NCBI GenBank assembly: GCA_011033025.1
Contig: WFMF01000008.1
Location: 129,001 to 193,000 of the forward strand
Direction of reading: 5' to 3'
Source: Beroe forskalii
Lineage: Eukaryota; Ctenophora; Nuda; Beroida; Beroidae
Length of the DNA stretch: 64,000 nucleotides
How positions within the stretch are numbered: the first letter of the stretch is position 1; each line of letters begins with the position of its first letter. The notes beneath the pieces are model-generated. The model was not told the origin of the DNA, did not search any database, and worked only from the letters and a program-made list of their open reading frames with translations. Shown here piece after piece: positions 1 through 13,404 of the stretch. The translations under genes were made by a program, and so were the position numbers.

Positions 1-3000
1 AGACGATTGAGCAGTGTCTCATGTCTCAGAGCACATTCTGTATGCTGCGCCAATGAGTTTAGACTGCAACATGATGAGAATTATTAAAAAGAAAATATTC
101 TCAAAAATTCGGAATAATACGTTCATTGTTTGGATTGCATGGATTGCAACACGCTGATTATTGACAGGCTCGCTCTTACGGAACGTTTTAAATCAAATGT
201 CTGGAACATGATCATGAGTTGTTAGAGACTGGGTCTAAGAGCTTTAATTTTACAGCGTATCTTACCATCCTGTGCTGTAGAATCTAATATATAATTTCGT
301 AAGAGCACGTGAATAATGTCTGTTTGTGCGGGCGCACAGTTTAAATTTGAGCTTGCCAAGAAAATATCAAGAGAAACGAAGGCTAAGATGCGCATAATGG
401 TGCCGTTGCTATGGAAACCAATTTTTACGCACGTGCAGATTATAATTGTTCTATGCGAGTGCTTTCTATTACGCTACTATTGTTAAATGCTGTGCTGTAG
501 TTTTTGAAAATTTTTGACTTCATAACTTGGGCATAACTTGAGTAACGGAGGATATTCCAGATGGATTGCCTTCATTGTGGCAGAGGTTGGTCGATAATCA
601 AAGCTGAGGCGGTGATAACGGTAGTAACTGCAGTTTTGAAATTAACCGTTAAGGTTACAAGGTGTGTACAATTCAATCGAGTCGAATGTAGGTGTAGCAG
701 ATTACGAAGACAGTTCCTGGCCTGTGAAAAAACAAAATTATCCAATGTCAGTGTCAGTATGAGAATCAGTTAACAGAATTAATATCATCTTGCAACCAAA
801 ACGGAACGCTGGAACATAACTCACATGATTTAGACTTTAGCACGTCTAAGACTAACCAACGAATTTGATCTATTTTCCACTCTGCTCCTTCATAAATTTT
901 GTTTTGAACATAATTTTTTATCATAATTTTTTGATGCGGTAAAACGTATCAAATCAATTCGAATGGCAGTGTTTGAAACTTGCGAACGAGGTGCTGCGTA
1001 GCAGTGCCGAGTGAGCTGTGTTTTTGCAGGCCCAACGGGCCTGCTAGTATTTCTCATATCATGGACCAGCGGGATGCATTGCAATTTCAGATTTGGCAAC
1101 GAATCTGAATTGCATTTCATGATGGTATTTTTAGTTCACATTGGTGGGATTTAAAAGAATAATATGGTTATTAAAATTCATCAATATCCCTTTCATGATC
1201 AACGATTAAAATTTACCGATGAACATTTAAATGTAAGTAGACGAGTAATTTAAATTGTTGCAACACTGTACTGGATTTGCAATTTAAATTTTCATGTAAT
1301 AAACTTCTTCAATCCTTCCTAATCATCTTTCATTATATTTGAAATGTGCTCAGAAATCGCCTCTATTTGAAGAGAGGAGATAAAAGGATTATCATTTCAA
1401 ATATCAAAGACTTCACAAATTAGTGAGTAATCTTTGAAGCTCCTCATATACAACATACGTATTCGGTATTTTCATACATCTTTATAAATTCTTCCTCGAT
1501 AATGAAGTCATCCCTCTGCAGCTGTTAGTGAAGTGTTTTCAATGTATTAAATGAAAAATTTGGAATAATTTCATTAATATGGGAGTTAGTTAGGGAACAT
1601 CAGGTGCCTCTTTATCGATTTGAAGGCACCGCTTTGGAGTCAAAGTCCGATGAAAACTAATATGAGCAAATCTTCTAATTGATCTGATTCCAGATCTTGA
1701 TAATTAATAATGTATGGTTTATGTGGTAGAATCAATAGACACTTATTTGCAAGAAAAACTACTACATGCAATTAGATCAATGAGCTAATGGTCGTAATGA
1801 CCTTCCAAAGCACAAGGAAATATTTCCTGTGCTGGCAGTATATATGCAACGAATACGGTGGAAGTCCTTGCTGTACGGCTCGTTAAACTAAAACCGTAGG
1901 GCTCCGTACAGGCTTCGCTCTGCACCTTCTGGTAATATGTTGCGATATACATGCCTCTTGTTGTAATAAGTATGGAAATAATTCAACAAACCTCTAAATT
2001 TTGAGTTTAATTATTCCTGAGATAATTCCTGACCAAGAATTATCACTAGATTCAGACACCTTACAGGGGGCACACTTCAAACCTGATATATTCTGTTTAC
2101 TTGAGTAACATTGTATATTCTGTTATCAGTATTTGATATACGCGTGTGCAAACACGTGACCTTAGAACCCATACAAATGGGGCTGGGATACCATAGCAAT
2201 TACATATGGTATATATTGTCTTATGCAGTGGTTAAAATGGCACACTTCAGATAGTTATAGTTGTTTACTTCCTCAATATAACAGTGGAAGAGAGACTATA
2301 GCAAGATATGGACATGCTGAAATACATGTCAATAGACCACACTAGAAACCGCTTTAGGCGGTCAGATATCTTAAACTTACCATTTTAAATCTCTGATAAT
2401 GTTGTCACACTCTTTTGAATTATCATTCCAGGTGACAGTGATAATAAGTGTTTCAGACACTCTGGAACTGTGATGAAGTGTGTCAGACACGTGCTGTGAA
2501 ACACCCAGTTTTACAGGTTTAATGAGCACACTGGGGTGGGGGTGTTTGATGGGAAATATACACTTACAGTATACACTATACACCCCATGTTGTGAAGATA
2601 GAGTACAACTACAATAGCTATCCTTGTGTGATTCTAAAGGTATACTTTTCAAGAGGCTTAGATAAACAACTGCAAATACAATATATAGCTATAAAGGTTC
2701 TTCAGAACATTTGGAGTAGCACAGAATTTCTCTATCTCATAATAGAGTAATTGTGCTGCGACATTTTCAGGGAATGCGGCAACGGGGTTTGAATCTGAGT
2801 TCATAAGTCTGTCAGTTTCATAAATTCATGGGAGCTTTTACCAGACTCCAAGTACAGTCCAAAGTCAATGATTTCTACTTACACTTTGTAGCTCTGTAAC
2901 GCTCGCTATTGCAATATTCATGCAGTAAGTTATTAGATTATCTGGCGCAGCTGTCTCGAAATGATGTATAGTTGTATAATGTACTAATTCAAAGACCTTC

Positions 3001-5385
3001 AAAGGAGTAACTAATATTTAAAATATTAGTATTTGAATAAACACTTTATGATTTCATCTCATCTTCTCGCTGAAGGAAGCCATTCCCGACTCTCTCAAAA
3101 TCTCAAAGCAGTCTTTTAGACTTGTTAAAGGATATTTCACTGTATTTAAATTTTACTAATTACCTGGTTTTGTGAGAGGGTATTATAATACGGGCCCCGT
3201 GTACTTGATAAAGGAGCAAAAGGTGTCTGCGTGTATTCATATTACCTACGTTTATTAAATTTCAATTATGATATTATATATTGAAAAAGGAACTGTGATA
3301 AGCTTTTTCATTTTCCTTCAACTGAGAATATTATATTGAGGAAGATAACCAGACTAGAATTTCCCTTTAAAATGTTACATGTGAGACTTAGAAATTACCC
3401 TGACCCAAATTGAACAGCTGCAACGGATATAATAAAGTCATGCCAGGTAATATGTTTGTATCTTTGTATGGGAAGTGTATGGTTTCTGTTTGATATGAGA
3501 AGTAAGTTCATTAGAAGCTCATGCGAATTATTGATATCTGTTCTTATCTGGAAAAAGTAGAAATATAATAAGTAGTAAAAGTCTGGTCCCTTGCAGGTGA
3601 GTGGCGAAGTATCTTATACTAAGCAGATATGTCTGTCTAGGCCGTGCGAGCCCTGTTAATGAAAACCATTCCACCATTATCTTTCGAAAAAGCGTTCGAA
3701 AAACTGTTCTTCATCCGTTAGCATTCTGACAAAATACATTCATGCTTGATCTTGAATACTGAAGATGATGATGCGTGTTTCAGACGCCAGAATACGTCAC
3801 GAGATTACATAAAACTCCTCGATTATGTCTGCCATTGTCAACAATGCTGCATTTAAATCTGTACTGTATAACATCAATAATTTGTCATTCAAGCTTGGAC
3901 TGCATGCTGTATAACATGTTTACTGTTTACAATTATAACGTTTGATTCAACACTGCCTGCTTGCTAATGGTGACGATACAATACAGATTCATGTTAGCAT
4001 ATAATAATATGACATTGTAATAATAATAATAATATGAAAATAATAAAGATGTGATGACACATGAATCATATAAATATTATTGCCATTGTTCGACAAATAT
4101 TATATGATATTTAACTTCTAGTTCTAATGATATTTATGATATTTAACTTTTGATATTTATGAGTGACTGTCAAATTAATACGAACTGCGATGCCAGTTAT
4201 GGCATTATAATTGAGTGACAAATGCTTATCATTATTAGATTTCTGATGAGGCAATGTTTGGTGTCTGCTGCTGAATTTGATGATCCTCAAACACAAATTA
4301 TCTCACTCCAGTGACCAGTCAGATAGTTCGGGAGTTATTTGGTTTGTTAAACATGATAGTTTATATATCATAATATGATCCACCTAATTAGGAAATTAAT
4401 CTTACGTTGGATGCTTTGATTAACCTTTAAACAGCTATCCGGCGCGGGCTCGTGTAGTCCATACCCTCACGTGGGAAGAAGAGATAGTTAAACGTCATCA
4501 ACTAATCACTTAACACTGTGATGAGGATGTCATGTTCACCGCCTTCTGTGTAATAAACAGTGTTCTGCACAGCTATATTATCAAAGAGTTCAATCTATAG
4601 AGTATGGAGCTGTAGCGTATAGGGGGTGCCGCATTAGTTAACCTAGAGAACTTCAAGGCCCGTCCAATCGACACGCACTGTCTTAAGAATACTGTGCGAT
4701 GATTCGTCAGATTTCAACGCGCTGTAGGTATGTAATGAATAGTCCATCGTTTAACAATCACATTCTGATCGCATGTCAGTGAATTAAAAGGACAAGTCCA
4801 ACTTCCGTGGCTTCTTTGGATTGGAACTTTGTGACATCCGGTTATTAAGATAGTAAATGCACGTCCACATTTTATCTAATCTTCATGGATCTTCTATACT
4901 GAACAGTCCAACCAACCCACGCTTTTACCTTTTTCTAGTCTTGTTAAGGTCAAACTTAATGCTTTAATGGCGTGCGGTGGCACAGACAGACATGATTCAC
5001 GTGACAACTTCACTTTTAATATGAGATTAAAGAGGCACAAATTATTACGGAAAGTCATTCGTGTTAAAATGCTTTAATGAGTTGGAATAATTCATTAATA
5101 ATGAAAACTAATAAGTTATAATGCTTTCGTGGGTCTCAGTTGATTGTCGTCTGATTATTCGAGCATTAATTTAAGTTTTTTAAATTGGTAGTCCAATGAT
5201 GCGTGTAAATCATTAATTACTAGTTACTGGCTATGGTATGAATATGATCCTAATTCTTATTTAATTAGTTAATAATATATTGATGACCATGGATCATTTC
5301 ACACCCTCTGGGCTCTTCAAAATCAATTACCATGACATTAATATTTTAAACAATAATTCAATATTTTCCACATATGCTAATTGCT
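1..5385. other. AT-rich non-coding stretch, no gene recognised
   Basis: Both strands contain only short open frames without family resemblance, convincing splice borders or codon bias. The stretch contains an AAT-type microsatellite near 4019-4045 and isolated small hairpins, for example ACCGC-TTTAG-GCGGT near 2348-2362. I see no transposon ends with target duplications. Regulatory sequence cannot be excluded. Confidence 0.5.
1026..1044. repeat. Short perfect GC hairpin
   Basis: GCAGGCCC and GGGCCTGC are exact reverse complements separated by the triplet AAC. The arms are far more GC-rich than their surroundings. The layout (8-bp arms, 3-nt loop) resembles the hairpins at 34.8 and 44.45 kb, but the sequence is not shared. 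Confidence 0.6.
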
Positions 5386-5435
5386 AATAACGTAACCGTT
5401 CCTTGTGCTCAATAACGTAACCGTTCCTTGTGCTC
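5386..5435. repeat. 25-bp tandem duplication
   Basis: Two identical adjacent 25-bp units that begin AATAACGTAACCG and end TTGTGCTC. The absence of any difference suggests a recent slippage duplication. Confidence 0.85.
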
Positions 5436-5647
5436 AAATTCTCACAAGAAACACACGGTATATCATTTCATCATGTTACTCGAGTCACCACCTGCCTAAG
5501 TTTTGTGGGTGTTGCCAAAGGAGAAAAGGAGATTAGACACTAGAGATGACGGCAAATTTTCATCTACTGCTCTTCATGGCCCGAACATTGAGCGCCAGTG
5601 CAATATCCATAATCCATATCCCTGAGCGAAGTGAGAGTGTGAGACAT

Positions 5648-5740
5648 ATAGCGCACATTCCCTGTGCGCAGTGGGACTCACAGCGCACTGTTACACTGCG
5701 CTGTGAGTCTCCTGACTCATAGCGCACATTCCCTATGCGC
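5648..5740. repeat. Hairpin flanked by 22-bp direct repeats
   Basis: A perfect 13-bp stem (GACTCACAGCGCA at 5675-5687 against 5697-5709, 9-nt loop) lies between two copies of a 22-bp motif, ATAGCGCACATTCCCT followed by RTGCGC, at 5648-5669 and 5719-5740. The motif itself contains GCGCA/TGCGC inverted ends. No coding potential is seen. The origin is unknown. Confidence 0.7.
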
Positions 5741-6595
5741 TGTTAGTGCCACAGCCCACATTTGATGCCCCACTCATTCATTCAAGGCAGGGAGCGTGCG
5801 CTGTTGAGAAAACACTCAAGTTACAACGTGAGTGTTCCCACTTACCCTGAACAAACATGGTTTATGGGGTCACTTACCATGGTTCACATAACATGACATA
5901 TATGTGTATAGTTATGTGTGTGCGTGCTTGAACAACGCGGGACCACTTGAATAATAAATGTTACTTAAGTTGGGTGGTGCTTGCAACGAGATTTACAACT
6001 TTCAGTGTGGGAAAAATAGGTGATTTCAATGTCATAAATACACCATTCTAATCCATAAACGTGACATCACTCGAAAACAGTCATTATTCGTGTGCGATGA
6101 GGTTTACGACTCACTGCACACGAGTTTAAAACACTCAGGATTAGAAGAATAAAGTAAATTAACCTTTTTCATAAAGTCGCTGTAGGCTTACCAAGTTTTG
6201 AAATTCATTTGCTGCGCCCCAATAATTCAATAAACTTTGCATTACCTGTCATATGAAGTATGATGGAAAATTGTAGTAATGGGTACGTTGGGAAATTTTA
6301 TCACGAAATTCGACAATCTCTAGTATAGCGTAAAAACCATGTTAATAGGAAATTTGCTCGTGAGTCGCGACCCAAACTCTGATTAATGTAGATTGTTAAA
6401 AATTCTCATGATTGAAATATCCAGATTTTGAACTATGTAATTCAGATTCTCCAATTTAAATTACATTTTATAAAAGCTCAAACATTGATTTGATCTGGGG
6501 AGATACGTCAGTGATCACTTATCCACAACTAAAAATTTTCACCCGCACCCCGCTACCGCGTAAAACTTCGCTCATATCCAATTGGCCGCTAAGAA

Positions 6596-6632
6596 TGACG
6601 TCATTATCATTGTTTAAAGTTAAAAATTTAGG
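6596..6632 (-). repeat. CRE micro-element copy, minus orientation
   Basis: Shows TGACGTCATTATCAT followed by a TGTTTAAA centre, matching one side of the dispersed 43-bp core; the other half has decayed. It is the only clear copy in the first 17 kb. Confidence 0.55.
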
Positions 6633-6839
6633 GCATTCAATCTTCTATTTTTCAAGCTCGACCATCCTCTGAGGTGCGACAGTGGATGTCAGTAATTTGT
6701 AACGGACTGATTGAAATGAAATTTACTCACTGTCCACTCAGAGAGTGTTCAGAGCAATCTAATTTGAGTGCCCAAAGTTCAGAAAATCATTAATCTACAC
6801 TCGCATGGTGTACAATGTACCTACAGTGTACACTTATGT

Positions 6840-7232
6840 TATATCCACAGCCCCATAGAACGTTAGATTGCAATGGAGAATACACTAGAGCAATTGCTCG
6901 GGCAATCAATTTATTAGAAGCACTTACCCGGGCAATAGCTCTCACTGATACATGACCGTGTCATGGATCGTATGATGACAGAACGAGAAATAGGAAGCTG
7001 ATTCATATTGCAGTGACGCAATATCTGTTTTGTTATTGCAACATTAACCTTCCTTATCACATATGATATTAGAACTGCGCTTATAGCTCGAGCAACCCTG
7101 TATAGAAAGATTTTCGAATCCAATGATTGCTCGGGGTAGAAGGGTCATCCTGTCTAGAAAGTAACGCTTGCCCGAACAGGTATCATTATATCCACAGCCC
7201 CATAGAACGTTAGATTGCAGTGGAATACATTG
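6840..7232. repeat. Direct repeat pair about 350 bp apart
   Basis: A segment of about 40 bp starting TATCCACAGCCCCATAGAAC recurs in the same orientation near 6841-6883 and 7189-7228. The only visible differences are an A/G change and a 3-nt indel. The intervening DNA carries GAGCAATTGCTC and several GCTCGGG motifs. It could be a tandem duplication or the ends of a small element. Confidence 0.65.
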
Positions 7233-7239
7233 TCTCAAG

Positions 7240-8390
7240 TCAATTATATATGAAGTTTATTATTCCCGTACCGTACATATCCCTCATATGTATGCCTGTG
7301 TATTAACCATTTTCATATCTAATTCAAACTACCTTCCTGATGCCCAACCAGGCACCATGACTAATGGTGCTCCTTGGCTACGGCTGCATTGTAAATATCT
7401 GAATTCTGAATAATGAGCGTCTTCCAAAAATCCAAACCGGAAGTAATGATTATTAGGCACTGTGAAATATCGGGTAATTTTTAGATCAAAAATCTAAATT
7501 CCACCTAGAACCGCCTAGAATTTAAAAAAAAATTAAAGATGGATTACTTGTCATGTAATTGGATGCAGAATGGTCGCTCCTCTCTTAAGTTGTTTGGATC
7601 GACAAGTTTTAACTTAGGTTTCGACTTAATTCCGACTAGGTTCGGCCTTGGTTCTGCCAGTAAGTTGCCCTCTTTTCATTCCACTCTAATGTAAGCAAGG
7701 TTTTAAAACACCCAAAATACTTTGGCAGCTGTCACCACCGCCTGTCTGCATTGAAATTATAAAGCGTTGATATTTAAAGTATGTATTTCAAATGTTTAAT
7801 ATTCCATTTTACCAGTTTTAACGTTGAAAATTCTTTTTTATCATTTTTTGCCTACTAACTCTAGAGACATGGACTGATCAGGGTACAGCAATTCTGTACT
7901 GTGGTTAGTAGATAAAAATATAACGAAATCAGTACCTATCATATGAAAATGATTGATAGAATGCCCGCCTATTGTTATTCCAAAGTAGACTTGCTGCTCC
8001 GAGCAGCCGTGTTTGTTTATTCTGCATAACGATAACATGAACCTTGTCTTTTCAGTAGCTCGCTCATTTCTGTTCAAAACTTTTGAATTTTTAAGGCGTC
8101 AAGGGCCGTTTCACAAAGAAGATATGTTACGATTCTTGAATTCGAATATACAGTTTCCCGATTTCTCTTCAGCAATCATCAGTTCTGTAGAAAAACTAAT
8201 AAGGTATTCTTCACCGAATACTTTAAAAGGTTCATCAACATTCCTATATGATATTGAACGGGTGGTTTTGTCAACTTGGCGCACAATGAAGAGCAGATAT
8301 ACACTTTATAGTTTTATACCCTCACAATGTTTTTAGACGTACACATATTATCATACCCATACACACAAAAATGGTGAAGTGAGAATGTAC
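7240..8390. other. No gene recognised
   Basis: AT-rich DNA with short open frames only. A 107-codon frame on the plus strand near 8013-8336 shows no family resemblance and no splice context that I trust. Confidence 0.4.
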
Positions 8391-8394
8391 TGAC

Positions 8395-8611
8395 CGGGCA
8401 GTAAATCCTCAGTCCTCTTCCGAGCACTAGGCAGTTTGTAGGTGCCATCTGTCCACTTTAAACCAGGATAAACAATCACTCTAAACCGCATATCTTGCGT
8501 GTACGACCAATAAAAAGTATAAACTTGTCCGTTTATCATCACCTCAGATACCCCGTATCCTCCTTCCTTCAACCACAGACGGTTTAATAATCCTATCTCT
8601 GGAATAGTCCT
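8395..8611 (-). CDS. Possible orphan internal exon, product unknown
   Basis: On the minus strand a 217-nt open segment runs from a plausible acceptor (TTTATCTTAAGACAG, then AGG at 8611) to a GTCAGT donor after 8395. It would encode about 72 residues, including VSEVMINGQVYTFYW and RVIVYPGLKWTDGTYKL, with a hydrophobic/polar pattern typical of real protein. Upstream the same frame continues into an Arg/Glu-rich stretch (7 Arg in a row) made by a purine-rich microsatellite, which is why I place the border at the acceptor. I find no neighbouring exon and no family match. It could equally be a chance frame or a transposon relic. Confidence 0.3.
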
Positions 8612-11090
8612 CTGTCTTAAGATAAATACACAGTCCTTCCTCCTCTCCATGCCCATCTTACTTCCTCCCTTGTCGGCTCTTCTCTTTTCTTGTGTCCTTT
8701 CTCGATTCCTTTTCTCTTCCCTTTGATTCACTCTTCTTCTTCTCCTTCTCCTTGTCGTTCTCACGCAGCTGTTTTTAAACACATCTAAAGTAAACCTAAC
8801 AAAATATCTACAACCATGAGCTGCTGGTTAAACAAGCTGACACGGGCTGGGACTTGTTGACACTTAGCCTCCTCTGTAACAGCAAGACAACATGTTGTTG
8901 TTGAAACAACAGTACTAGAATATAGAACACGTAGAGGTACCAACTCCAGCCGTAGTGTCTGTATTTGCAACTACAGACACCTAGATTGCAGACTTGCTAA
9001 CATATGGAAGAATTTTGTCATCAGAGAAATGCACGTACTTACCTACTCTGTAGGTAAATAAATATGAGCATGCTGATTTCCGGTCGAAGGCAATCATTCC
9101 TTTCTCCTTAGACTTATCAATTCAATAGTGTCAGGGCTGACTACTCAACAACACAAAAGAAATGGCATGTTCTTTCGTTCCAGGGTCTAGCTCCAATTAA
9201 AAACATATTCACATAGCTATCTGGAATAGCCTGGACCCGATCAGCATTAGAATAACTTTCAACTTAAATTACATTTCATGAGCATCCAAACAGTCATGGT
9301 TTTTCGTGCATAATCAGCAAAGCAGGGTTTTGAAATGTTACAATTTCAAATTTCGTATTCTTGTCACAACAGTAATATATGTGTTAACCATACATTTACT
9401 TTCCGCTTCTGCTTTTCAACAGCAAACGACAGTTCATTTGGTTCATGTGGTTTATGTGCAGATGTACGGTTATTTAATTGTTGTGGATGGCAGATATTCA
9501 CATATTATTGACAGAGTTGCAACTTTACAAGGGCTGCAATTACGTTACTCAATGATTTAAGCTACAGTTTGTCATTGTACATCTTACAAGAATCCCTAGT
9601 GACCTACTTTAATGATGATTCAGACAGGGAGAATTGTCAAAAACATAATATTCTGGAGCTTATTCAATGAATCGTTGTTAGGACAGAATCCTTATTCTTC
9701 TCGATGTAAGCTCATTACTTATAATACTAATAATAAAGTAGTTTAGTATGTCCATTGCATGCAGCGCATGAATATTATGACTTAATATTATTCCATCCCT
9801 CCTGTCACCTTTCCAGAATGTCAAGATGTGGTTTGTCGTATGAGTATATTTCAGCGCTGGTTTTGTGGTGGTTTTCCAATATTATATTCCAGAAGTTCTG
9901 AGACGTAACACATGTGGCTAGACGGAGTTAAATACTATCTGGTTTATAAAACTTTTTCACGTTTGTGTCTGGATTCTAAAACGAGTTTGTAATCCTCACA
10001 ATGCTCTGATGGTGAAGTTCAGTAGGCCACGGAGAGTCGATGATTTAGTCAAGTTAACAATTTGTCACTTTAAACAGCCTCAATGGTGTCACACTCATCT
10101 GTTGCAGCATACAGTATTATGTCTGGATTCCCTCTCGAAGCCTGCTGAGTCCACCTTTCTTTCTCCCCAATTCACCAGAGAGAAATCTCTCTTGAGATTG
10201 CTCTTCAGAAAGTTTGCTACTTCACAGAATCGAGCTGCAAACCAGTGATTCTCTTTACAGCTGATTCCTTGACATAGATAACGATGTTAAATGTGCATGT
10301 ATGTCCTCAGGCAACCGCTGAACGTGTAGGTACTCCTGTCAACTCCTGGTCCATTAAAACCACAGATTTTAAGTAGATAGATGACATACAGGTTAGAGTC
10401 TAGATTTGACTCAAACCAAGATTTAACTCCTCACTGTCATTTTTACGAGTGGTTGTTACATGCTGTTGACATGTTTAACACGATGTTAATGGTTATCATG
10501 AACTTATGGAGCATGAGTGTAGTCTTAACTCGTGCTGAAAAGTGCTAATTGTGCAGCTGTTAGCTGATGAATGATGATGTAACTTCGCTCTTAGCTCTTT
10601 TTACTCAGTGATGTCTAGCATTGATACAAAGTATTGGCATGGTGAATATTATGGGTTCTTTCTGCAACACCAATGTTGCGTGGGAAGGAAAGAGACAGTG
10701 ACAATGATTAAACACAGATACTAAAGATACAGTACTCGACTAGAAGAGACCAAATGTAGGCCGAACACTTTGTCTAATGTCTACTTGTTTATAAAAAATA
10801 TAAAAAGCCTTGGAAATACACTTCTTGGTAAGCCAGTTACAGATAGATGATACTGGTGTTGTATAATGATCGCTCAATGTTCAATGTCCTCAGAAAAATT
10901 TCCAATTTCTGTATTTTCACAAGATGTTTCAAAGTACTTGAAGTTAAAAAGAAGTAAGAACCTTTCAGTCATGATAGGTTTTTCAGTCATGCATAGCATG
11001 AAACTCCATGCATGCTACCAGGAAATACCTGCCCACCAACCGGCGAATATAACCCGGGATTATGTGGTGCAACCACAATCTGTCATTCCG
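8612..11090. other. No gene recognised
   Basis: Begins with a simple CTT/CTC-rich run near 8660-8765, then AT-rich sequence. Open frames are short and unlike known proteins. No convincing repeat ends were seen. Confidence 0.4.
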
Positions 11091-11095
11091 GTAGA

Positions 11096-11180
11096 TCACG
11101 TGACCAAATCATTAGTCACGTGTCAGCAAGGGCTGCTCTCATTGGTGGGCTGATCTTCAGGAAGGGCTTTCATTGGTGGA
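11096..11180. promoter_or_regulatory. Cluster of E-boxes and inverted CCAAT motifs
   Basis: Two CACGTG E-boxes (TCACGTGAC at 11096-11104 and GTCACGTGTC at 11115-11124) are followed by two CATTGGTGG motifs about 30 bp apart. bHLH-zip factors and NF-Y bind such sites in animals. No downstream gene was recognised, so function is inference only. Confidence 0.25.
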
Positions 11181-11683
11181 GATATAATGGAAATATATAC
11201 CTGTGTGCTCTGTGTACCTTATTACAGGAAATATCGCCTACAGAAAAATGAGCCTACATGTCATTAAGCTACATGAAATTAAGCCCTTTTTTGAGGCCCT
11301 AGGGCTTAATTACATGTAGGCCTAATTTGATGCATTCTTAAATACATGCAGCCAAATTATCATATAAATTTCATGAGATATAAATTTCAGCTTTGTATGC
11401 AAATAATTAAGACTTTACATGTTACGAATTAGGAATTTTTGGCTTTATTTGACACTTTGATAGTTTAAATTACTCTCCAATTACCACTTAACACAATTAA
11501 TTACAATTGGGGAATTTTCAGTGACGATGATTACAATGACAAAATAACCTATAGAATAGATTATCACAGCATCATGAGAATCTTATCAGTTACATCAAAT
11601 TAATGATCGAATAAGTTTCCACAAAACACCACATAATAGCTGATTATCATTATGGCCTTGATTCTTGAAAACATTGGACGCTA

Positions 11684-12597
11684 TAGTCCAAGACGAAATG
11701 TCCAAAAAATGCCATCCGTTAGCAACTCGTGTTAAAAGCGATTTCTCGACGGTTATTAGGCCTTTAGACCATGTAGAATCGAATTAGCTCGGTCACGACA
11801 TCTGATCTCGATGGCGACAAGTCGATATTGACCACGCCCTTTTTTGAGGTTACGCGCAGGCTTGATTTTTCATAACTTGGCTCAGGAAGGTCGTAGAGAC
11901 TTCGTTTTGGGCGCAAACGAAGCGCAATGGCCGTGTTTATATACGACTTGTTAATAAACATATGCCCTAAAATGATCAGAGAAAAAGTTATGACCGAAAA
12001 AACAGTTTTTAAGCCATATGCGAAGCAAATTTTCGGTGATTTTCGAAAATCCGTTAGTAACCTGTGTTTGAAGCGATTTATCGACGGTTGCTAGGCCTTT
12101 AGACCATGTAGAATCGAATTAGCTCGGTCACGACATCTGATCTAGATGGCGACAAGTCGATATTGACCACGCCCTTTTTCTTAAGGTTATGCGCAGGCTT
12201 GATTTTTCATAACTTGGCTCAGGAAGGTCGTAGAGACTTTGTTTTGGGCGCAAACGAAGCACAATGGCCGTGTTTATATACGACTTGTTAATAAACATAT
12301 GCCCTAAAATGATCAGAGAAGAAGTTATGACCGAAAAACAGTTTTTAAGCCATACGCGAAGCAAATTTTCGGTGATTTTCGAAAATCCGTTAGTAACCTG
12401 TGTTTGAAGCGATTTATCGACGGTTGCTAGGCCTTTAGACCATGTAGAATCGAATTAGCTCGGTCACGACATCTGATCTAGATGGCGACAAGTCGATATT
12501 GACCACGCCCTTTTTCTTAAGGTTATGCGCAGGCTTGATATTTCATAACTTGGCTCGGGAAGGTCGTAGAGACTTCGTTTTGGGCGCAAACGAAGCG
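11684..12597 (-). repeat. Left arm: about 2.7 copies of the 336-bp repeat
   Basis: The marker GCGATTTATCGACGGTTGC and its variant recur at about 11740, 12077 and 12413, giving a period near 336 bp. The outermost copy has ATTTCTCGACGGTTATT instead, and this variant is also the outermost copy of the right arm. The copies therefore pair by position across the palindrome. The array stops abruptly at 12597, where a LINE fragment begins. Confidence 0.75.
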
Positions 12598-12797
12598 CAT
12601 ATCGCTTTCTGTGCCTCTGGAGAGACATAAGACAAAGTCTTTTCAACTTTTCCTGGTAGGGAATCCAATGATGTAGCAACATAGCGTGTAAAAGTACGTT
12701 GGGTGATTTCCAGTTTCTTGATGTCTTGGATTCCCAATCGGACATCGAAATCCAATGAACAGCGTGTAAACGTTTGTTTGTATATAAATTGTTCCAA
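12597..12797 (-). pseudogene. LINE reverse transcriptase C-terminal fragment
   Basis: Read on the minus strand, the frame contains DIKKLEITQRTFTRYV followed by a Leu-rich stretch and SPEAQKA. This matches the layout just after the reverse-transcriptase core of CR1/Jockey-like non-LTR retrotransposons, where di..LE.vQr.Ftr is typical. It fuses directly to repeat sequence on its 3' side, so it is a broken insertion. It lies opposite in strand to the other LINE pieces at 13.4-14.2 kb. Assignment rests on motif memory, not a search. Confidence 0.55.
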
Positions 12798-13404
12798 AAT
12801 CCGTATATTTAAGGATAAGCATGGCTATTGGGCTTCTTTCTGACCAATACCTAACTTTAAGACCAATAATAAGAAGTGGCTACGACCTTCCTGGGCTCAG
12901 ATAGAAGTCAATAACGCCTTTGCGGAAAAAGTCCGTTTTCACCCTTAATTTTGTTTATGATATTTTTAGAGCATATTATGCGTGTCAACAATTATTTTTG
13001 ATAAGCATATTATATGTAATGAGTATATCATGTATTTAAACGATCAAGAGCGGGGTGCTAGCTTATAGCTACAGTGAGAACTGGGAGTGAACACCCGATT
13101 GTAAAACCATTTTTAAATTGAAAATCAAGTTAGGTTGTGTATAAAACGAGGCTTCATTTGATCTATTGATGAACTTGCGAAATAACCCCCTAGCTCCATA
13201 GAATTGTAGAATTCACCAGCCCCAATAGCAACCAAAGGTTTCTTAATCTTTAGCCATGCAGCTCCCACAAAGCTCTCATTAGTTCCCACACAGCTTCCTC
13301 AATGAGCTCCCACGCAGATTAGATGCAACACAGCTCCCAATTGTTTGCTCCCATAAATGAGATCTTTCAGATTATCCTTTACAGGAGTAACCACGATGGT
13401 ACCT

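Noticed and set aside
8013..8336. 107-codon plus-strand frame as a small gene
   Set aside because: Composition is like random AT-rich DNA and no splice or homology support is visible.
8660..8765. Arg-rich stretch upstream of the possible exon at 8395
   Set aside because: It is the translation of a CTT/CTC simple repeat and probably polypyrimidine intron sequence rather than protein.
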